Shown: piece by piece, positions 23,313 through 35,853 of the stretch
How positions within the stretch are numbered: position 1 is the stretch's first letter
Layout: every line of letters begins with the position of its first letter
Origin: Cymodocea nodosa
Taxonomy: Eukaryota; Streptophyta; Magnoliopsida; Alismatales; Cymodoceaceae
Length of the DNA: 64,000 nucleotides
NCBI GenBank assembly: GCA_036874045.1
Contig: CM072339.1
Span: 7,757,501-7,821,500, forward strand
Direction: 5' to 3'
Made by a program: the position numbers and the translations under genes
Notes under the pieces: generated by a model
Database searches by the model: none
Seen by the model: the letters and a program-made list of their open reading frames with translations, nothing else
What the model was told of the DNA's origin: nothing

Positions 23313-24265
23313 CTAAGTTTTCTGAGCCGTCTTCTTCTGATTTGTCCTACTTTGCTTTTCATTTTTCCTCATAGGACAATCTGGAGAAAGATGTCCAGGT
23401 TTTTTACAGTTGTAACATACATACTTTCTAGATGAAGAATTCTTGTCATTCAATGATTTTGACGTTGAGGGTTTATCATTTTTGTTCCTTTGCTGTTTCC
23501 TAGCTTTCCATGCTTTCTTGAATTTCTTAGTCAGCAAAATCAAATCCTCGTCAGAATGAGTAGATATATCAGAATCTGAATTAATTTCGAAGGCTATTTC
23601 TTTCTTCATTTTTAGTTTGTTGTGACTCAGTGATTCATTTAATTGAACTTCATAAGTTGTTAAATTTCCTATAAGTTCATTCATAGTATAAACATTTAAA
23701 TCTCGTGATTCCTCAATTGATGTTACTTTCTGAGACCATTTAGAACTTAGGGATCTGAGAATTTTCCTCACCAAATCCTTCTGTTCAAAATTCTTTCCTA
23801 AACATTTTAAAGAGTTTATGATATTAAGAAATCTAGAAAGCATCTCAGAAATATTTTCGTCTTCATGCATCTTAAAGAGTTCATACTTATGAATCAACAT
23901 GTTTATTTTTGTCTCTTTAACTTGAGAAGTACCTTCATGTGAAACTTCTAATGCATGTCACACCTCATAAGCAGATTTATATGCCTACACTTTACTGAAC
24001 TGTTCATAACTCAATGCACAAAATAAAATATTTAAGCCCTTAGCATTCAGAGTTTCATTTTTTTTTCAGTAATTGTTCAAGTATTATAAGGAGTAGTTAA
24101 CAGAGTATATGGTTTAGAAATCATGAACCACAATTTATGATCTATACTTTGAAGAAAAATAGTCATCCTATATTTCCAATATTCAAAATGTATTCCATCA
24201 AATAAAGGAGGACGATTAAGATTTTGGCCTTCATATAAAGAAAAATTACCATTTCCAGTAGCCAT
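23313..24265 (-). pseudogene. gag: copia gag, UBN2-type, with zinc knuckle
   Basis: Starts MATGNGNFSLYEGQNLNRPP at 24265, with FDGIHFEYWKYRMTIFLQ just after, the usual beginning of copia gag. A run of T at 24058-24066 marks a frameshift. Further degraded codons lead to the open piece 23900-23313, with ENISEMLSRFLNIINSLK and RKILRSLSSKWSQKVTSIEE, then a zinc knuckle CYNCKKPGHLSPDC (CX2CX4HX4C). Gag coats element RNA in particles. A single TAG separates it from the coiled-coil extension. Confidence 0.88.
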
Positions 24266-24451
24266 CTTACCTTAGATTTTTCAACCTATTTGATTTTAAA
24301 CAGTCTAAAAGCTTTAAAACAACTTGAGCCATAAATCAAGAAAGTTAAACGTATGCTCAGATATTAATTTCTGTTTAAAAACAAGGAAGGTAGAATAAGC
24401 AATGATATTAAATAAGTTGATATCGATTTTATATCAAAGATTATTAACAAA

Positions 24452-24463
24452 GCTCTGATACCA
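24452..24463 (-). other. copia primer-binding site (tRNA-iMet)
   Basis: Minus strand TGGTATCAGAGC, the standard plant initiator-tRNA-Met primer site, 2 nt from the LTR end at 24466. Confidence 0.95.
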
Positions 24464-24465
24464 CT

Positions 24466-26218
24466 TGTAGGATCGTATGACTACACAAGAGGGGGGTGAA
24501 TTGTGTATTTTTAATATTTTCTGAAATATAATTGAAACTTTAAAACTCAAAAACAAGTCGAGACATTGTTTTCATAAAATCATTTTTATTCAAGGTTTCA
24601 ATTAAAATATACAATTCAATTCTCCTCAGAAATTGTAGATGCAATTATATTTCGAAATCATGTATCATCTAAACAATTTCATAACTACAAATAGAGAAAA
24701 CTAATTTGTGGAATTTAAAACTTTTCTCCCTGTTTGAGATCTTTCTTCTTCTTCTTTTTCTTCTTCAGCAATTCTTCAGTGACGAATATCTTGTCTTTTC
24801 ATGCTTCACCGAATTTGCTTTCTTCTGATACTTCAAATCTTTAGTGACGAAAATCTTACCTTTTTATGCTTCACTGAACTTTCTTCCACTTGAGAGATTT
24901 TTCCCAAAGAAGTGTTTTTGATCCCTGAACAAGATTTTTCTTTTGGTGTATAGGGATGGTTTGATCCTTGAAAAGATTTTTTGTTTTATGTGCAAGGATG
25001 GTTTGATCAACGAGAACTCTATGACTTTTATACTGTATCTTCATTTCATGCATATCCTCCACGTTTAATCACTACCAGTTTTCCACTTCTCCACGTCTTT
25101 TCTTTTTCCTTCATCGAAACACACATGTTCTAACCCACGTTTATATTTCGAATTTTCTTTAATCATCAGTCCTAGATCTCTGAAAAATTTCCTGAAAATA
25201 AACATTCTCGTCCAAAAATTTTTCATTAGTGTAATAAGAAGTCGTTACTTTAATGTTAACTAAATGAGTAACACAAGTATATATATATAACTTAACGTTT
25301 CTTAACTTAATGAGTTCATCATGTGTCGTTGCACATGACAAGTACTGTAGCTAACTCAACGAACTAAGTCTGTGGTGTTATGCTAACTCAACGAACCAGC
25401 TTAACCTTTCTTTCAGAAGGTTAAACGATAACTCATCGAAAATAGTTTAAGTTTCGGATAGTTATGAATGTAAGTCACCGAAAAACTCTTTATATTATAA
25501 AACTAGTGAGACACGTGTCAAGACCTGAAAACATGACTTAAGTTACCTTTCGGATAGTTACGACTGTAAGCCTCTGAAAAAACTTTAACTCTCCGATTCA
25601 ATAATAAACAAATGTTTTTATAATAAGAATTTTACCACGTGCAAAAATAACAACTTAAGTTTATAACGCTAACCTAACGCGTTGCCTTAGTGTTCAATAT
25701 AGTAACTCAACGCGTTTAGTTATGTTAACTTAACGAGTTAAGCATGTGCACCTCACGTGATACAATACAACATTCGTAACTTATAATTTCACCACGTGTA
25801 TAACACTAACTTAACAAGTTCGTCTCTTCTTTTACTCACTAACTTAACAAGTTATCACGTGACCTATTTTAACCTTTGAGCCTCTAACTTAACGAGTTCT
25901 CACGTGACCACTATACAAAGAAAACTCTAACTTAACGAGTTGTCTAAACGTGCACTGTTCACAATACAGAAGATATAACATTAAAACATATCATGCTTTT
26001 CAATAAAAACACACGTTAACTTAACGTTTAGCTAAATGAGAAATTAATGCAACGAAACGACTAGTTATTAACTTCAGATCCAATACAGACAAGTATTTAT
26101 ATCAGTACGCTTTTTCTATATTAATTGATGATTTTAATTTCTTTTCACGAGCAATAGTAATTGAGCAAATATGATTATTTTCATTCAGCACACATCATCA
26201 AAACAAAAATACTCAACA
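24466..26218 (-). repeat. copia LTR, TGTTGAG family
   Basis: Minus strand TGTTGAGTATTTTTG (from 26218) to GATCCTACA (24466). Shares its whole length with the solo LTR at 44024-45682. The U3 part (about 25330-25990) holds repeated pairs of 'aactta-acgagtt' with 'cacgtg' (G-box core), for example near 25795, 25857 and 25902, plus 'aactcaacgaac' and 'ttcggatagtta' words. The U5 end carries the SIRE-like C/G-rich tract. Confidence 0.92.
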
Positions 26219-26512
26219 TTTTTATTTTTTTATTTTTCTTTCGATTGAACCGATACTATGTTTCGATAAAACCAATATCTTTTTTTCTGAAAATTAATAT
26301 ACAATTTTTTAATGTTTCGATCATACCAATGCTATGTTTCGGTCAGATCTAAATTTTTTTCTGAAAATTAATATACAATTTTTATAATGTTCCGGTCATA
26401 CCGATGGATCTAGTCGGTTGAACCGCAACTATTTTTATGTTTTATATATATTTTTAATGTTTTTTTTATTTTTTATTTATATATATATATAAACATAAAA
26501 ACTGATTTCTTA
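26219..26512 (-). other. pol-ORF2 spacer of N, interrupted
   Basis: Same spacer as 1840-2327 and 35288-35853, with 'accgatactatgtttcg' units and a TA repeat. Cut at 26218/26219 by the copia LTR. Confidence 0.7.
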
Positions 26513-27964
26513 CTAAGTAAAGCTCGAGTAGTCCTTTACTCTGACTTCTTCTATAATTCCAAAGGAGCTTTTTGGTGTTTTCAGAATAGGTTTAAGTCTT
26601 TGTCCATTTACTTTAAATATATTCTGATTTTTAGGATTTTCAATTTCAATAGCTCTATAAGGATAAACATTTTGAACTATGTAAGGTCCTGCCCATCTAG
26701 ATCTTAATTTTCCTAGATGGTTATGGAGTCTAGCTATATAAAGATATACTTCTTGTCCTATTTCACAACTTTTAGAAATAACTTTTTTATGATGCCAGAA
26801 TTTAATTTTCTCTTTTTCTCTTACAGTCTTCGAATAAGCTTCATTTCTAAATTCTTCTAATTCAATTAGTTGCATTTTCCTATTTTCAGCAGCTTGATTT
26901 AAATTAGTGTTCAGAGTTTTTAATGCCCAATAAGCTTTATGTTCTATTTTAGCAGGTAAATGATAACTTTTTCCATATACTAGTCTAAAAGGTGACATAC
27001 CTAAGCTCGTTTTAAAAGCAGTTCCATAAGCCCAAAGTGCATCTATCAATCTATTAGCCCAATCTGTTCTAGTAGGATTTACTACTTTTTCCAAGATTAA
27101 TTTAATTTGTTTGTTTGAACTTTCTACTTGTCCACTTGTTTGCGGATGATATGATGTTGCAATTTTGTGGTTTACTCCATATTTCTTCATTAAGGCTTCA
27201 AAACTTCTATTACAGAAATGAGTTCCTCTATCACTGATAATAGCTTTAGGTATTCCAAATCTGGCAAATATATTTGTTCTTATAAATTGTATTACCACTT
27301 TGTTATCATTAGTTTTTGTTGGAATATCTTTTATCCATTTAGATACATAATCCACCCCCAACAATATGTAATTAAATTGATTAGACATAGGAAATGGACC
27401 CATAAAATCTATTCCCCACACATCAAAGATTTCAACCTCAACAATAAGATTAAGAGGCATCATATTCCTCTTTGATATTCTTTCTATTTGTTGACATCTT
27501 AAACAACTTAAGCAATATTTATGAGCAACTTTGAATAGTGTTGGCCAATAAAACCAACATTGCAGAATTTTTGCAGCAGTTTTCCCTGAACCAAAATGTT
27601 GTCCACAAGCTTTGTCATGACAAAAAGACAATATGCTTGAATATTCAGTTTCTGGAACACACCTCCTAAAATCCAGATCAGGACATTTCTTAAATAAGTG
27701 AGGGTCTTCCCAAAAGTAATATTTTACTCTTGAGAAAAACAATTTCTTATCTTGTCTATTCCAATCCTTAGGTGTTAAACCAGTAACTAGGTAATTAACT
27801 ATGTTTGCATACCAAGGCATTGTGTTGATGGTCATTAATTGTTCATCAGGAAAATTACCCTTAATTTCAATATTTGATTTTTCTATTTGTAATCTTGATA
27901 AATGATCTGCTACTACATTCTCACAACCTTTTTTATCTTTAATTTCTAGATCAAATTCTTGCAA
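26513..27964 (-). pseudogene. pol: Athila-type integrase, copy N (longest in window)
   Basis: An open stretch of 483 codons ending at the natural pol stop (VKDYSSFT). It carries the zinc-binding H...H...CLRC block, with GQHFG in place of GGHFG, all three catalytic residues ([27 protein letters not shown]), the Athila [15 protein letters not shown] region, and a C-terminal domain with [27 protein letters not shown]. Of all copies here it is the only integrase without an internal stop. Its own RT/RNase H frame is broken upstream, and there is no start codon of its own. Confidence 0.92.
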
Positions 27965-30192
27965 TAATAATATCCATCAGATCAATCTAGGTTTAGTTTC
28001 TTTTTTCTTTATTAGATGTTTTAGAGCTGAATGATTCGTGTATACTATTACTTTAGCTCCAATCAAATATGATCTAAACTTTTCTAAAGCAAACACAACA
28101 GCTAATAATTCTTTTTAGTAGTTGTGTAATTAACTTGAGCATCATTTAAGGTTTTGCTTGCATAATGAATCACTCTAGGAGATTTTTCTATCTTATGTCC
28201 TAACACTACTCCTACAGCAAAATCAGAAGCATCGCACATTAATTCAAATGGATGGTTCCAATTAGGTGCTTGAATTATAGGAGTTGAAATTAAGCTAGTC
28301 TTAAGTCTGAAAAATGCTTCCTTGCAATTTTTATCAAAGTTAAATGGAACATCTTTTAATAGATTAGTTAAAGGTCTAGCTATCTTGCTAAAGTCTTTAA
28401 TAAATCTTCTATAAAAACCAGCATGTCCTAGAAATGATCTAATATCTTTTACTGATTTAGGTTCTAGTAGATTAGAAATTACTTCTATTTTAGCTTTATC
28501 TACTTCCAACCCTTTTTTAGAAACAACATGCCCTAAGACTATTCCTTGTTTAACCATGAAGTGACATTTTTCCCAATTTAAAACCAGATTTTTTTCCACA
28601 CAGCGTTTTAATATTTGGTCTAAATTCTAAAAATTCTAAAAACACACTTCATATGAGTTACCATATACAGTAAAATCATCCATAAATATTTCTAAAAATT
28701 CTTCAATCAGTCCAGTAAATATGCCCTGCACACACCTTTGAAAGGTAGCTAGCGCATTGCATAATCCGAATGGCATTCTTTTAAAAGCATAAGTTCCATT
28801 AGGATAGGTGAAAGTTGTTTTCTCTTGATTCTCTAATGCTACTGAAATTTTATTATACCTTGAATACCCGTCTAGTAAACAAAAATATTCTTGCCCTACT
28901 AATCTTTCCAGCATTTGATCTATAAAAGGTAAGGGAAAATGATCTTTCCTAGTCACAACATTCAGCTTTCTATAGTCTATACATACTCTCCAGCCTGGTT
29001 GAATTCTAGTAGGTATCAAGTCTTGACTTTCATTCCTAATAACTGTTAATCCTGATTTCTTGGGAACTACATGGATTGGACTAACCCACGAGCTATCAGA
29101 AATCAGATAAATTATATCATTATCTAACCATTTAACTATTTCCTTCCTGACTACTTGTTTAAGGTTTGGATTTAATCTCCTCTTAGGAATTCTAACAGGT
29201 TTAGCATTCTCTTCTAAATATATGTGGTGATAGCATAAAGTTGAACTTAACCCTTTTATATCAGTCATAGTCCATCCTATTGCTTCTTTATAACTTTTTA
29301 CTACATCTTTTAATTTAGCTATTTGATCCTCTTTTAAATCTGAAGCAATAATGATTGGACAGGTCCGTTTATCTTCCAGAAATATATAGGTTAATTCAGA
29401 AGGTAAATGTTTTAGTTCTAAATGCTACCCATCAGAAGCTAGAGCTCCTAATTGAACATCATCATTTTTTAAATTAATTTCTTCCTGATCTCCTTCTACA
29501 TTTATGCTTTCACTTTCTTCTAAAGTTTCAGAATTGATTTACCTATTTAATTCTTCTTGAATCACATCATCTAACATATCTCCTTCATCTTCTAAAAAGT
29601 CTATGGTATGTAAGGACATTTCTAACTCCTCAAACCTTTCTGGTTTGAAAATATTTAATTGAGTATCCTCATTACCATATGCTAACTTCATTACTCCAGT
29701 TTTACAATTTATAACAGCCCTTAATGTTTCTAAAAATGGCCTTCCCAAAATTAAAGATGTATCACTATTTTTATGCTTAATTTATTGGGAATCCAAAATT
29801 ACAATATCAATAGGATATATAAAATTCTTGATTTTAATTAAGGCATCCTCTATTTTTCCTCTAGGGTATCTTATACTTCTATCAGCTAATTGAATAACCG
29901 TACTAGTAGGAGTTAAGCCTTCTAATCCTAAGGATGCAAATATATCACTTGGCATAACATTTATACCTGCACCTAAGTCTATTAAGGTTCTTTCTAGAAT
30001 GGTATTTCCTATGGTGCATGATATAACAGGGATTCCAAGATCAGATAACTTTTTAGGAATTTGTGCCAAAAATAGGGAACTACTTTGCTCAGCTAAAAAG
30101 ACATTTCTAAGAACTTTTCGCTCTCTTTTCTTAGTACACCAATCCTTTAGAAATTTAGCACAAGGTAGCATATTCTGCAATAGATCTAACAA
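27965..30192 (-). pseudogene. pol: Athila-type protease-RT-RNase H, copy N, broken
   Basis: Pieces in order: 30192-29782 (protease, DLGAGINVMPSDIF), 29748-29539 (GRPFLETLRAV), 29268-28636 (RT, FCLLDGYSRYN and intact FMDDFTVYG), 28599-28102 (thumb and RNase H start, MCDASDF), then a 1-nt loss at about 28116 (ttttag against ttttcag in copy D) that ends the frame in RNase H. The remainder of RNase H follows in another frame to 27964. Stops and this frameshift mean no complete pol. Confidence 0.9.
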
Positions 30193-31167
30193 AGGAATGT
30201 TAACTTGTACTTTTTCAAAAATTTCTTTGATTTTTTCTTGTTTTTCAGGAATTGTTTGTTGTAATCTTTTAGGATAGGGTGCTAAAGATTTTTATTTCAA
30301 AGACTCTTTTTCTTTCAGTTGATTTGTTTAATCATTTTTAGCTTCAATTGCAGATTCAGATTGTTCTTTAGTGATTTCTAGATTTTTAGCTATTACATTT
30401 TCATTATCATTTTAATTTTTACTGTTGTCCACCTTCATATCATTTTCATTTTGAGTTCTTGGTGGTATATCAGTTCCAGATCTTAATGTTACACATACAT
30501 CTTCTAGATTTTCGTTACTTTCATGATGTTTTTGTATATCATTTTTGTGATTATGATCTTCAATTGTTTTTAGTTTTAAATTGCATTCTTTAAATTCTCT
30601 TATATTAGTGTTTTCTGTTTGTTGTATATTTTGCAAGTTGTGCAGGTTTATAACATTATAATTTTCATTGTCCTGTTGCAAAACTTGTATTTTCATTGCA
30701 TTTTTGTCTAATGCTTTTAATTTTGTTTCTAGATCATCTAATTTCATTGCATTCAATTTTTGATCAATTTTCTTTATGGATTTTTCAGTTTCATAAATTA
30801 TATCCTGTTTAGGTTCTGAATATGCCTCCTTATAGTTTAACCGGTTGACTTCTTGTTATTGACACACAAAGTATTCTAGTTTGTCTAGATTTTGCTCTAT
30901 ACGATGCTCTAGTCTGTCATAGCTATCCCAAACTTTAGTGTCTCTCATCATATTACACATTCTATACTGACCATCAATTGGGTAAACTATAGGATTCTCA
31001 TACTCGACTCTATTATATTGAGGATAATTCATTTGTTGTTCATGGGATCTAACAATCTATAAATGTCTCAATTTCAAACAATTAGAAATGTCGTGTCCTT
31101 CAGAATTGTAGAATTCACATATGCTAATTAAAGGTTTTAGAAATCTTTGAGCATAAGCATATGCCAT
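30193..31167 (-). pseudogene. gag: Nucleocapsid-only gag, copy N
   Basis: ATG at 31167 (MAYAYAQRF), the same start as copy A, with the zinc-knuckle region degraded by substitutions (about 31140-31080). Several stops follow; the best open piece is 30756-30412. The distance from PBS to ATG is 131 nt, so again no capsid domain fits. The helical charged region leading to protease matches copy A. Confidence 0.72.
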
Positions 31168-31321
31168 ATTCTCAATTACAGAAGAAAACACATAACTCTA
31201 ACTATTAAAATGAAACAGCTCTAATAGTTACTTATATCTATTCAATTCAATTCAATTCACTTCGACTCAATTCAATTCAATTCAGTTCAATTCAATTCCC
31301 CAGCAATGGCGCCATAAAACT
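31168..31321 (-). other. Leader with PBS and expanded pentanucleotide repeat
   Basis: PBS complement at 31298-31314 (tRNA-Asp type, one difference from copy A), 7 nt from the LTR. Between PBS and gag, the ttcaa pentamer seen in two units in copy A is expanded to about ten imperfect units (31237-31298). Confidence 0.85.
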
Positions 31322-33320
31322 TGTTTGGGTTTTCCCAGCACTACACTAGAAAAACTTAGATTTGTTACTTCTATTTTTACTTAGTTAATTTATCTTTATG
31401 CCTATTCTTTCTTTTAGAAGTAAACAAATAACCTTTAATACAATTTAGATATTAATTCCAATTTGTACTTTAACTGCAAGTGCACAGTGTCTATTGTATC
31501 AATGTGCAAGTACAAGTCGATCCTACAGGGAATTGCTGACGAATTTAAGAAATGTTTGATTGTGAACAATTCAAATATATATTCAATAAGCACTCCATTG
31601 AGTTACAGTTAACTCAACAGACTAAGTTCGTTGAGTTATGGCTAACTCAACGGACTATCCTCGTGGACTTAAGTTTACTCCACAAGCCTGTCTCTTCTTT
31701 ATAATACTGCTATTTACAAAGGAATTCGGCCAACCATTGGGCGATTCCACAGATTGTAAATAACATCAATTAAGCTTTTTAATGCTAGTTAACATTGGAT
31801 TTATCATTAAGCAATACTAACATTCAGATGATTCAAACAGTAACCATTAAAATCTTTAAGTTTTTTTTGTACGAAGCAATTTCAGTAAACTGTAAAATTA
31901 AAACTAACATAAAACAATCATAAAACTGATACAGATAACATTAATCACGATACAACACAAACAATACAACACTCAAATACAACATACAAACAAAGATAAA
32001 TTGTTTTTGGTATTTTTGTTTTGATGTGAACATGGAAATGGGCGAAAGGTGAAATGTAAAGTAATCTCACTTGACAGTAAATACTTCTGACACTACTTGC
32101 AACGCGATTACACCATTGAAAATTAAACTACTTACAATTCTGTCTCCTCTCCCTATAGAATCGCGAGTCTAGAATTGCAAGATGATCTCCTCTTCAGCAT
32201 ACAGGCATCAACCCAAAGCCAAGGCTAAAAGCTTTACGATCTCCTGAAATATGAGTCGGTGCTTGGTTAAAATGTCTTCCCTTCTCGTGACGCGATCACT
32301 CCTCACAGTGGTTGTCAAGCACTGTGTTTGGCTCGGAATCGACCCAACATTAGGCAAGTATCCTCACAGACCTCCGATGATTGGTGATTATGGTGGTGAT
32401 AACGATGGTTGGTGTGATGCTTCGGAGAATCGCCGATATTGTTTGCAGAAAGCTCGGTGCTCCTCCTCTGTATACATTGGCCGTCCATCGATCACACTTT
32501 CTCTTTTTTTCTTCTTTTCTTTTATATTTCTTCAGTAGTAACTGCTTCTGCTTGTATGATCGGTTGAATTTCCTTCCTTCAGATTAACGGCAATGATTTC
32601 TTTCTCCTTACGTGATACGTGCAAACGTGGTTTTTCCTTCCAACTATCTATTCCTACAACCGCTATAGTGGCATTTTGGAAAATAACTATAAAATACATG
32701 CAATAAAGAAATAAGCTGCTAACCTAACGCGTTACCTTAGTGTATATTCATGTAACTCAACACGTACAGTTATGCTAACTTAACGAGTTATAACTTAAGT
32801 AAATCTACTAGATCTCGATACATGTCAGCAGCAGTTTAAACATAAAATAACATTTCGGAGAGTTACAGGTCTAACTATCCAATGCTCAGATACATTTTCG
32901 GATAGTTAGAGCTAACTCACCGAAAGTTCACTTAAGACATTCATTCTGGTTTCGACACGTGTACATTTGGAAATAATAAAATATTCTCTCTAAACATAAC
33001 TGTTCGGCAATTTAAACATAACTATCTGATTCATATTCGGTCTGTTAAACATAACTGTTCGAATTTGTTCGGTCTGTTAAACATAACTGTCCGAAATATC
33101 AGAAAATTCGGATACTTAAGAATTTCACAGCCTGCAACTTACCGACAGTTCATAAATGTACTAAATTAACATTAATTCCCCAAAATTAAGCAGATTCTTC
33201 AATTAAAGCATATAATAGTGCAATTATAACATATTGGCTTAATTCTCATATGATAAGCTAAATATTATGCAATTAACCATCATTTAACCGTTAATAATAT
33301 GCACTTTTTCATTCTAAACA
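31322..33320 (-). repeat. Athila-type LTR 3 (5' LTR of N), complete
   Basis: 1999 bp, from TGTTTAGAATG (minus, at 33320) to CCCAAACA (31322). PBS on one side, interrupted ORF2 on the other. TATA complement at about 32518-32530. Leader hairpin CACAGTG/CACTGTG at 32304-32326. Inverted words at 31598-31617 and 31629-31652. The best reference copy of this LTR in the window. Confidence 0.93.
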
Positions 33321-35287
33321 GTTCTCAACTTGGAGATAAATACTACAGACCAATTTATTTGAATCCTATTTACAACTGCAAACGTGGCCCATTTGACAAA
33401 TTAACTTAATTCTATGTCATGGCCTTGTCGTTGATAGACATTTTTAATCAAAATGTTGGCTACCATATGTGCTTTACCATTTAAATGCTTTAGTCTGTTT
33501 AATAAAGGCACAACAGGATTAATAGCCAAACTGTCCTTGATTTCCTGTTTTGTCCATTCAATGGCAGTTGTGTCTTCCAAAATTTTTAGTCCTTCATTCT
33601 TTAATCCAAAAATGTTGTGGAGAAGCTCTAGTGTTATCTGTACATCAGCTTCCTCCACGTTGGAAATTAATCCTCCTTCACCTTCTCTTAAATTTGCATA
33701 GAAATAGGGCACTAAATTCTCATAAACTACATGCCCTCTTTCTTGAGAGATGAACTTCAGTAGACCTTGGAATTCAAATAAATCTTTGATTTCTTGCATT
33801 CCATCCCAATTTACTGGTCTACTGTAAATAATATTGTAACCCCTAATTTCTTGATATTTGATATAAGCTTCCTGACTCCAAAAATGTACTTTATTTAAAA
33901 CTGTTGTTTCAGTCGGGTTAGGAATGTGACTTTGTTGTTCCAGAGGGGTTTGTTCTTGATCTTCCTCTAACATAGGCTGCACTTGAACATTCTCTACAGA
34001 TTCCTGAATTTTTGCTTCTGCTTCTGTCTGTGGTGGTGAGCTAGTAGAACTCTCCACTCTGTCTTGAATTCTTTCCATAAATTGTTGAAGAGTTTCTTGC
34101 TCTTCAATGGAATCTGTAAAGTTATTTTTGTCCAAATGGCTTCTTTCAACCTCTTCATTTTCTACTCTTTCTTCTTCCTCCTAACTACCAATATGTTCTG
34201 TCACTATTCTTTCTAATTCTGTAACAGATTGGGATGGAGTCACGGGTAATTCAGTTTCTACCCTAATTTCTGTTCTTTCTTCTTGTACAGGTTGCAGACT
34301 AATTTCAGCCTATTTTTCTTCTTGTCTTTGCTCCTGCTACTACAACTCCTGCTCCTCCTAAGAATTGGATAGCAAGTTTATAAAAATTTGCTCCACAGGC
34401 CTTGTTAAAATTGGTACTTCAGATTTAATTTCCTCTCTATATTCAGGTACTTTTTTTTTTCCTTTCCTTTTTCTGATTAATTATGCCTGTTCTTCCTCTT
34501 CTTCTTTTGAAATTAAATCTACAAAAGTAGGCTCTATAGGCCTTCGAGCCACAGGTACTGGCTCTTCCTGTTTAATTCTCTCTATAATTGTTGGTCTCGA
34601 AGGACCAACCTTAGTTTCTATTGCAGCACTTGATTTAGCTGCTGCCTGATGCTGTTCAACTTTAATTTTGTACTAGGCCCTCAACTTTTCTTCGACCCTT
34701 TTTTTCTTAATGGCATCATATAAAATATGCGCCTTAGCTGTAGCTATTTCTTCATTATCACCTTGGTCTCTTGCTGTTTTGACCAAGCTAGTAAACTCTT
34801 TCTCTTCTTCATCAGTTCTCGGCCAAGCAAATGCTACTTTTGGCAATGGCTTTGTTGGCTAAACTAGAGGTCCTGACTGTTGTTCCTTAGGAATAGGTCT
34901 TTCAGCAGTTGGTTCTTCCTGTTCTCCTACTCGTTGCTGCTACCATATTTCCCAACTTCCACGACCAGCAATGCATTTTTTAAACCACAATCTTGCTTTA
35001 CGCTGAATTAGCTCTAGGGCTACTTTGTTATTTGGCTTGATTTTTCTTTCTTTACTAACTGCAATTTCTGTTGCTACTCTGATTCATGTCTCCATTATAT
35101 GAGGTATTTGTATATCCAAATCAACCAAAACTTTCCTTAAGTTAAGGTGTTCTGATTCTACCTTTTGTAGCTCTTTCTCTCTTATTGTATTCTAAATCTT
35201 TTGCCGCATGTGCCATTCTTCTAATTCCTTTAGAAACTATGCTGTGTCAACTGCATCTTCTCAGAATTCAGGTGTCATCTTCCTCAT
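33321..35287 (-). pseudogene. ORF2 copy 3, N-terminal and central part, interrupted by N
   Basis: Starts at ATGs 35287/35278 and is broken by stops down to 34136. The longest piece, 34135-33401, carries acidic linkers and the conserved domain: RPVNWDGMQEIKDLFEFQGL, GHVVYENLVPYFYANL, ITLELLHNIFGLKNEG and LNGKAHMVANILIKN. After one stop the frame goes on to RIQINWSVVFISKLRT at the LTR 3 border. The rest (KKLFYGD...) is at 14571-14825. The AQYKIKVEQHQ-type helix occurs at about 34650. The element inserted 5 nt from the end of the conserved QINW block. Confidence 0.8.
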
Positions 35288-35853
35288 TGTGGAGTTACAC
35301 AATAGCACGGAATCGCTCTGATTTCTACTATACTAGATTCTAAATGATTTGCTGGATAATGCCCCCAAAACCCTAGGTTTTAGTTTAAATAAGCCCTAAG
35401 TTTAGGTGGGTAATCAGATCATTTCCTGAACCAACTATTACTATCTTATCCGCAGTCTTAGCTACAGTACTCCATTGAGTTACAGTTAACTCAACGGAAT
35501 AAGCTCGTTGACTAACCTAAGACTCAATGGAGTAAGCTCATTGAGTTAAGCGTAACTCAACGGACTTCTCGTACAAACAGATATAATAATAAAAATACTA
35601 TAGATAATAGTCTTTCTATTTTTTTTACTAGTTTAACCGATACTATGTTTCGATCAAACCTAATTTTTTACTAATTGAACCAATACTATGTTTCGGTAAA
35701 ACCAACATTTTTTCTGAAAATTAATATACATATTTTTTATGTTCCGGTCATACCGATGGATTCGATCAGTTGAACCGCAACGATTTTTATATTTTATATT
35801 TTTTTAATGTATTTTTTTTGTTTTTATATTTAAACATAAAAATTGATTTCTTA
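35288..35853 (-). promoter_or_regulatory. pol-ORF2 spacer with promoter, copy D
   Basis: Contains TATA-like ATTTAAACTA (complement 35383-35392) with the telobox-like aaaccctag (35368-35376) between it and the ATG, inverted gttgagtta/taactcaac words (35475-35570), and 'accgatactatgtttcgg' units (35636-35770). Same layout as copy 1. Confidence 0.55.

Larger units (their letters stand above)
20975..26218 (-). mobile_element. Deleted SIRE/Maximus-type Ty1/copia element
   Basis: Inserted in the pol-ORF2 spacer of N. Present: 5' LTR, tRNA-iMet PBS, gag, coiled-coil gag extension, a protease fragment, and RT end plus RNase H. Missing: integrase, most of RT and the 3' LTR. The LTR border at 26218 abuts a T-rich tract (26219-26223 are all T). 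The U5 end carries cacaagaggggggtgaattg, which I recall as characteristic of SIRE-lineage LTRs. Confidence 0.85.
14826..33320 (-). mobile_element. Nested Athila-type element N
   Basis: Bounded by LTR 3 (5', high end) and LTR 2 (3', low end), with the 5-bp target duplication gttct at 14821-14825 and 33321-33325. Internal order on the minus strand: PBS, nucleocapsid-only gag, pol, spacer, deleted copia insertion, Athila 3' region with polypurine tract, ORF2 copy 2, LTR 2. The last parts are not a normal order, so internal recombination or deletion followed insertion. In the first 230 bp from their PBS-side ends I count about nine differences between the two LTRs, which fits an old insertion. 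Confidence 0.85.

Noticed and set aside
24452-24463. tRNA-like sequences at PBS sites
   Set aside because: Only the 3' terminal complement is present; no cloverleaf can be drawn, so these are primer-binding sites, not tRNA genes.
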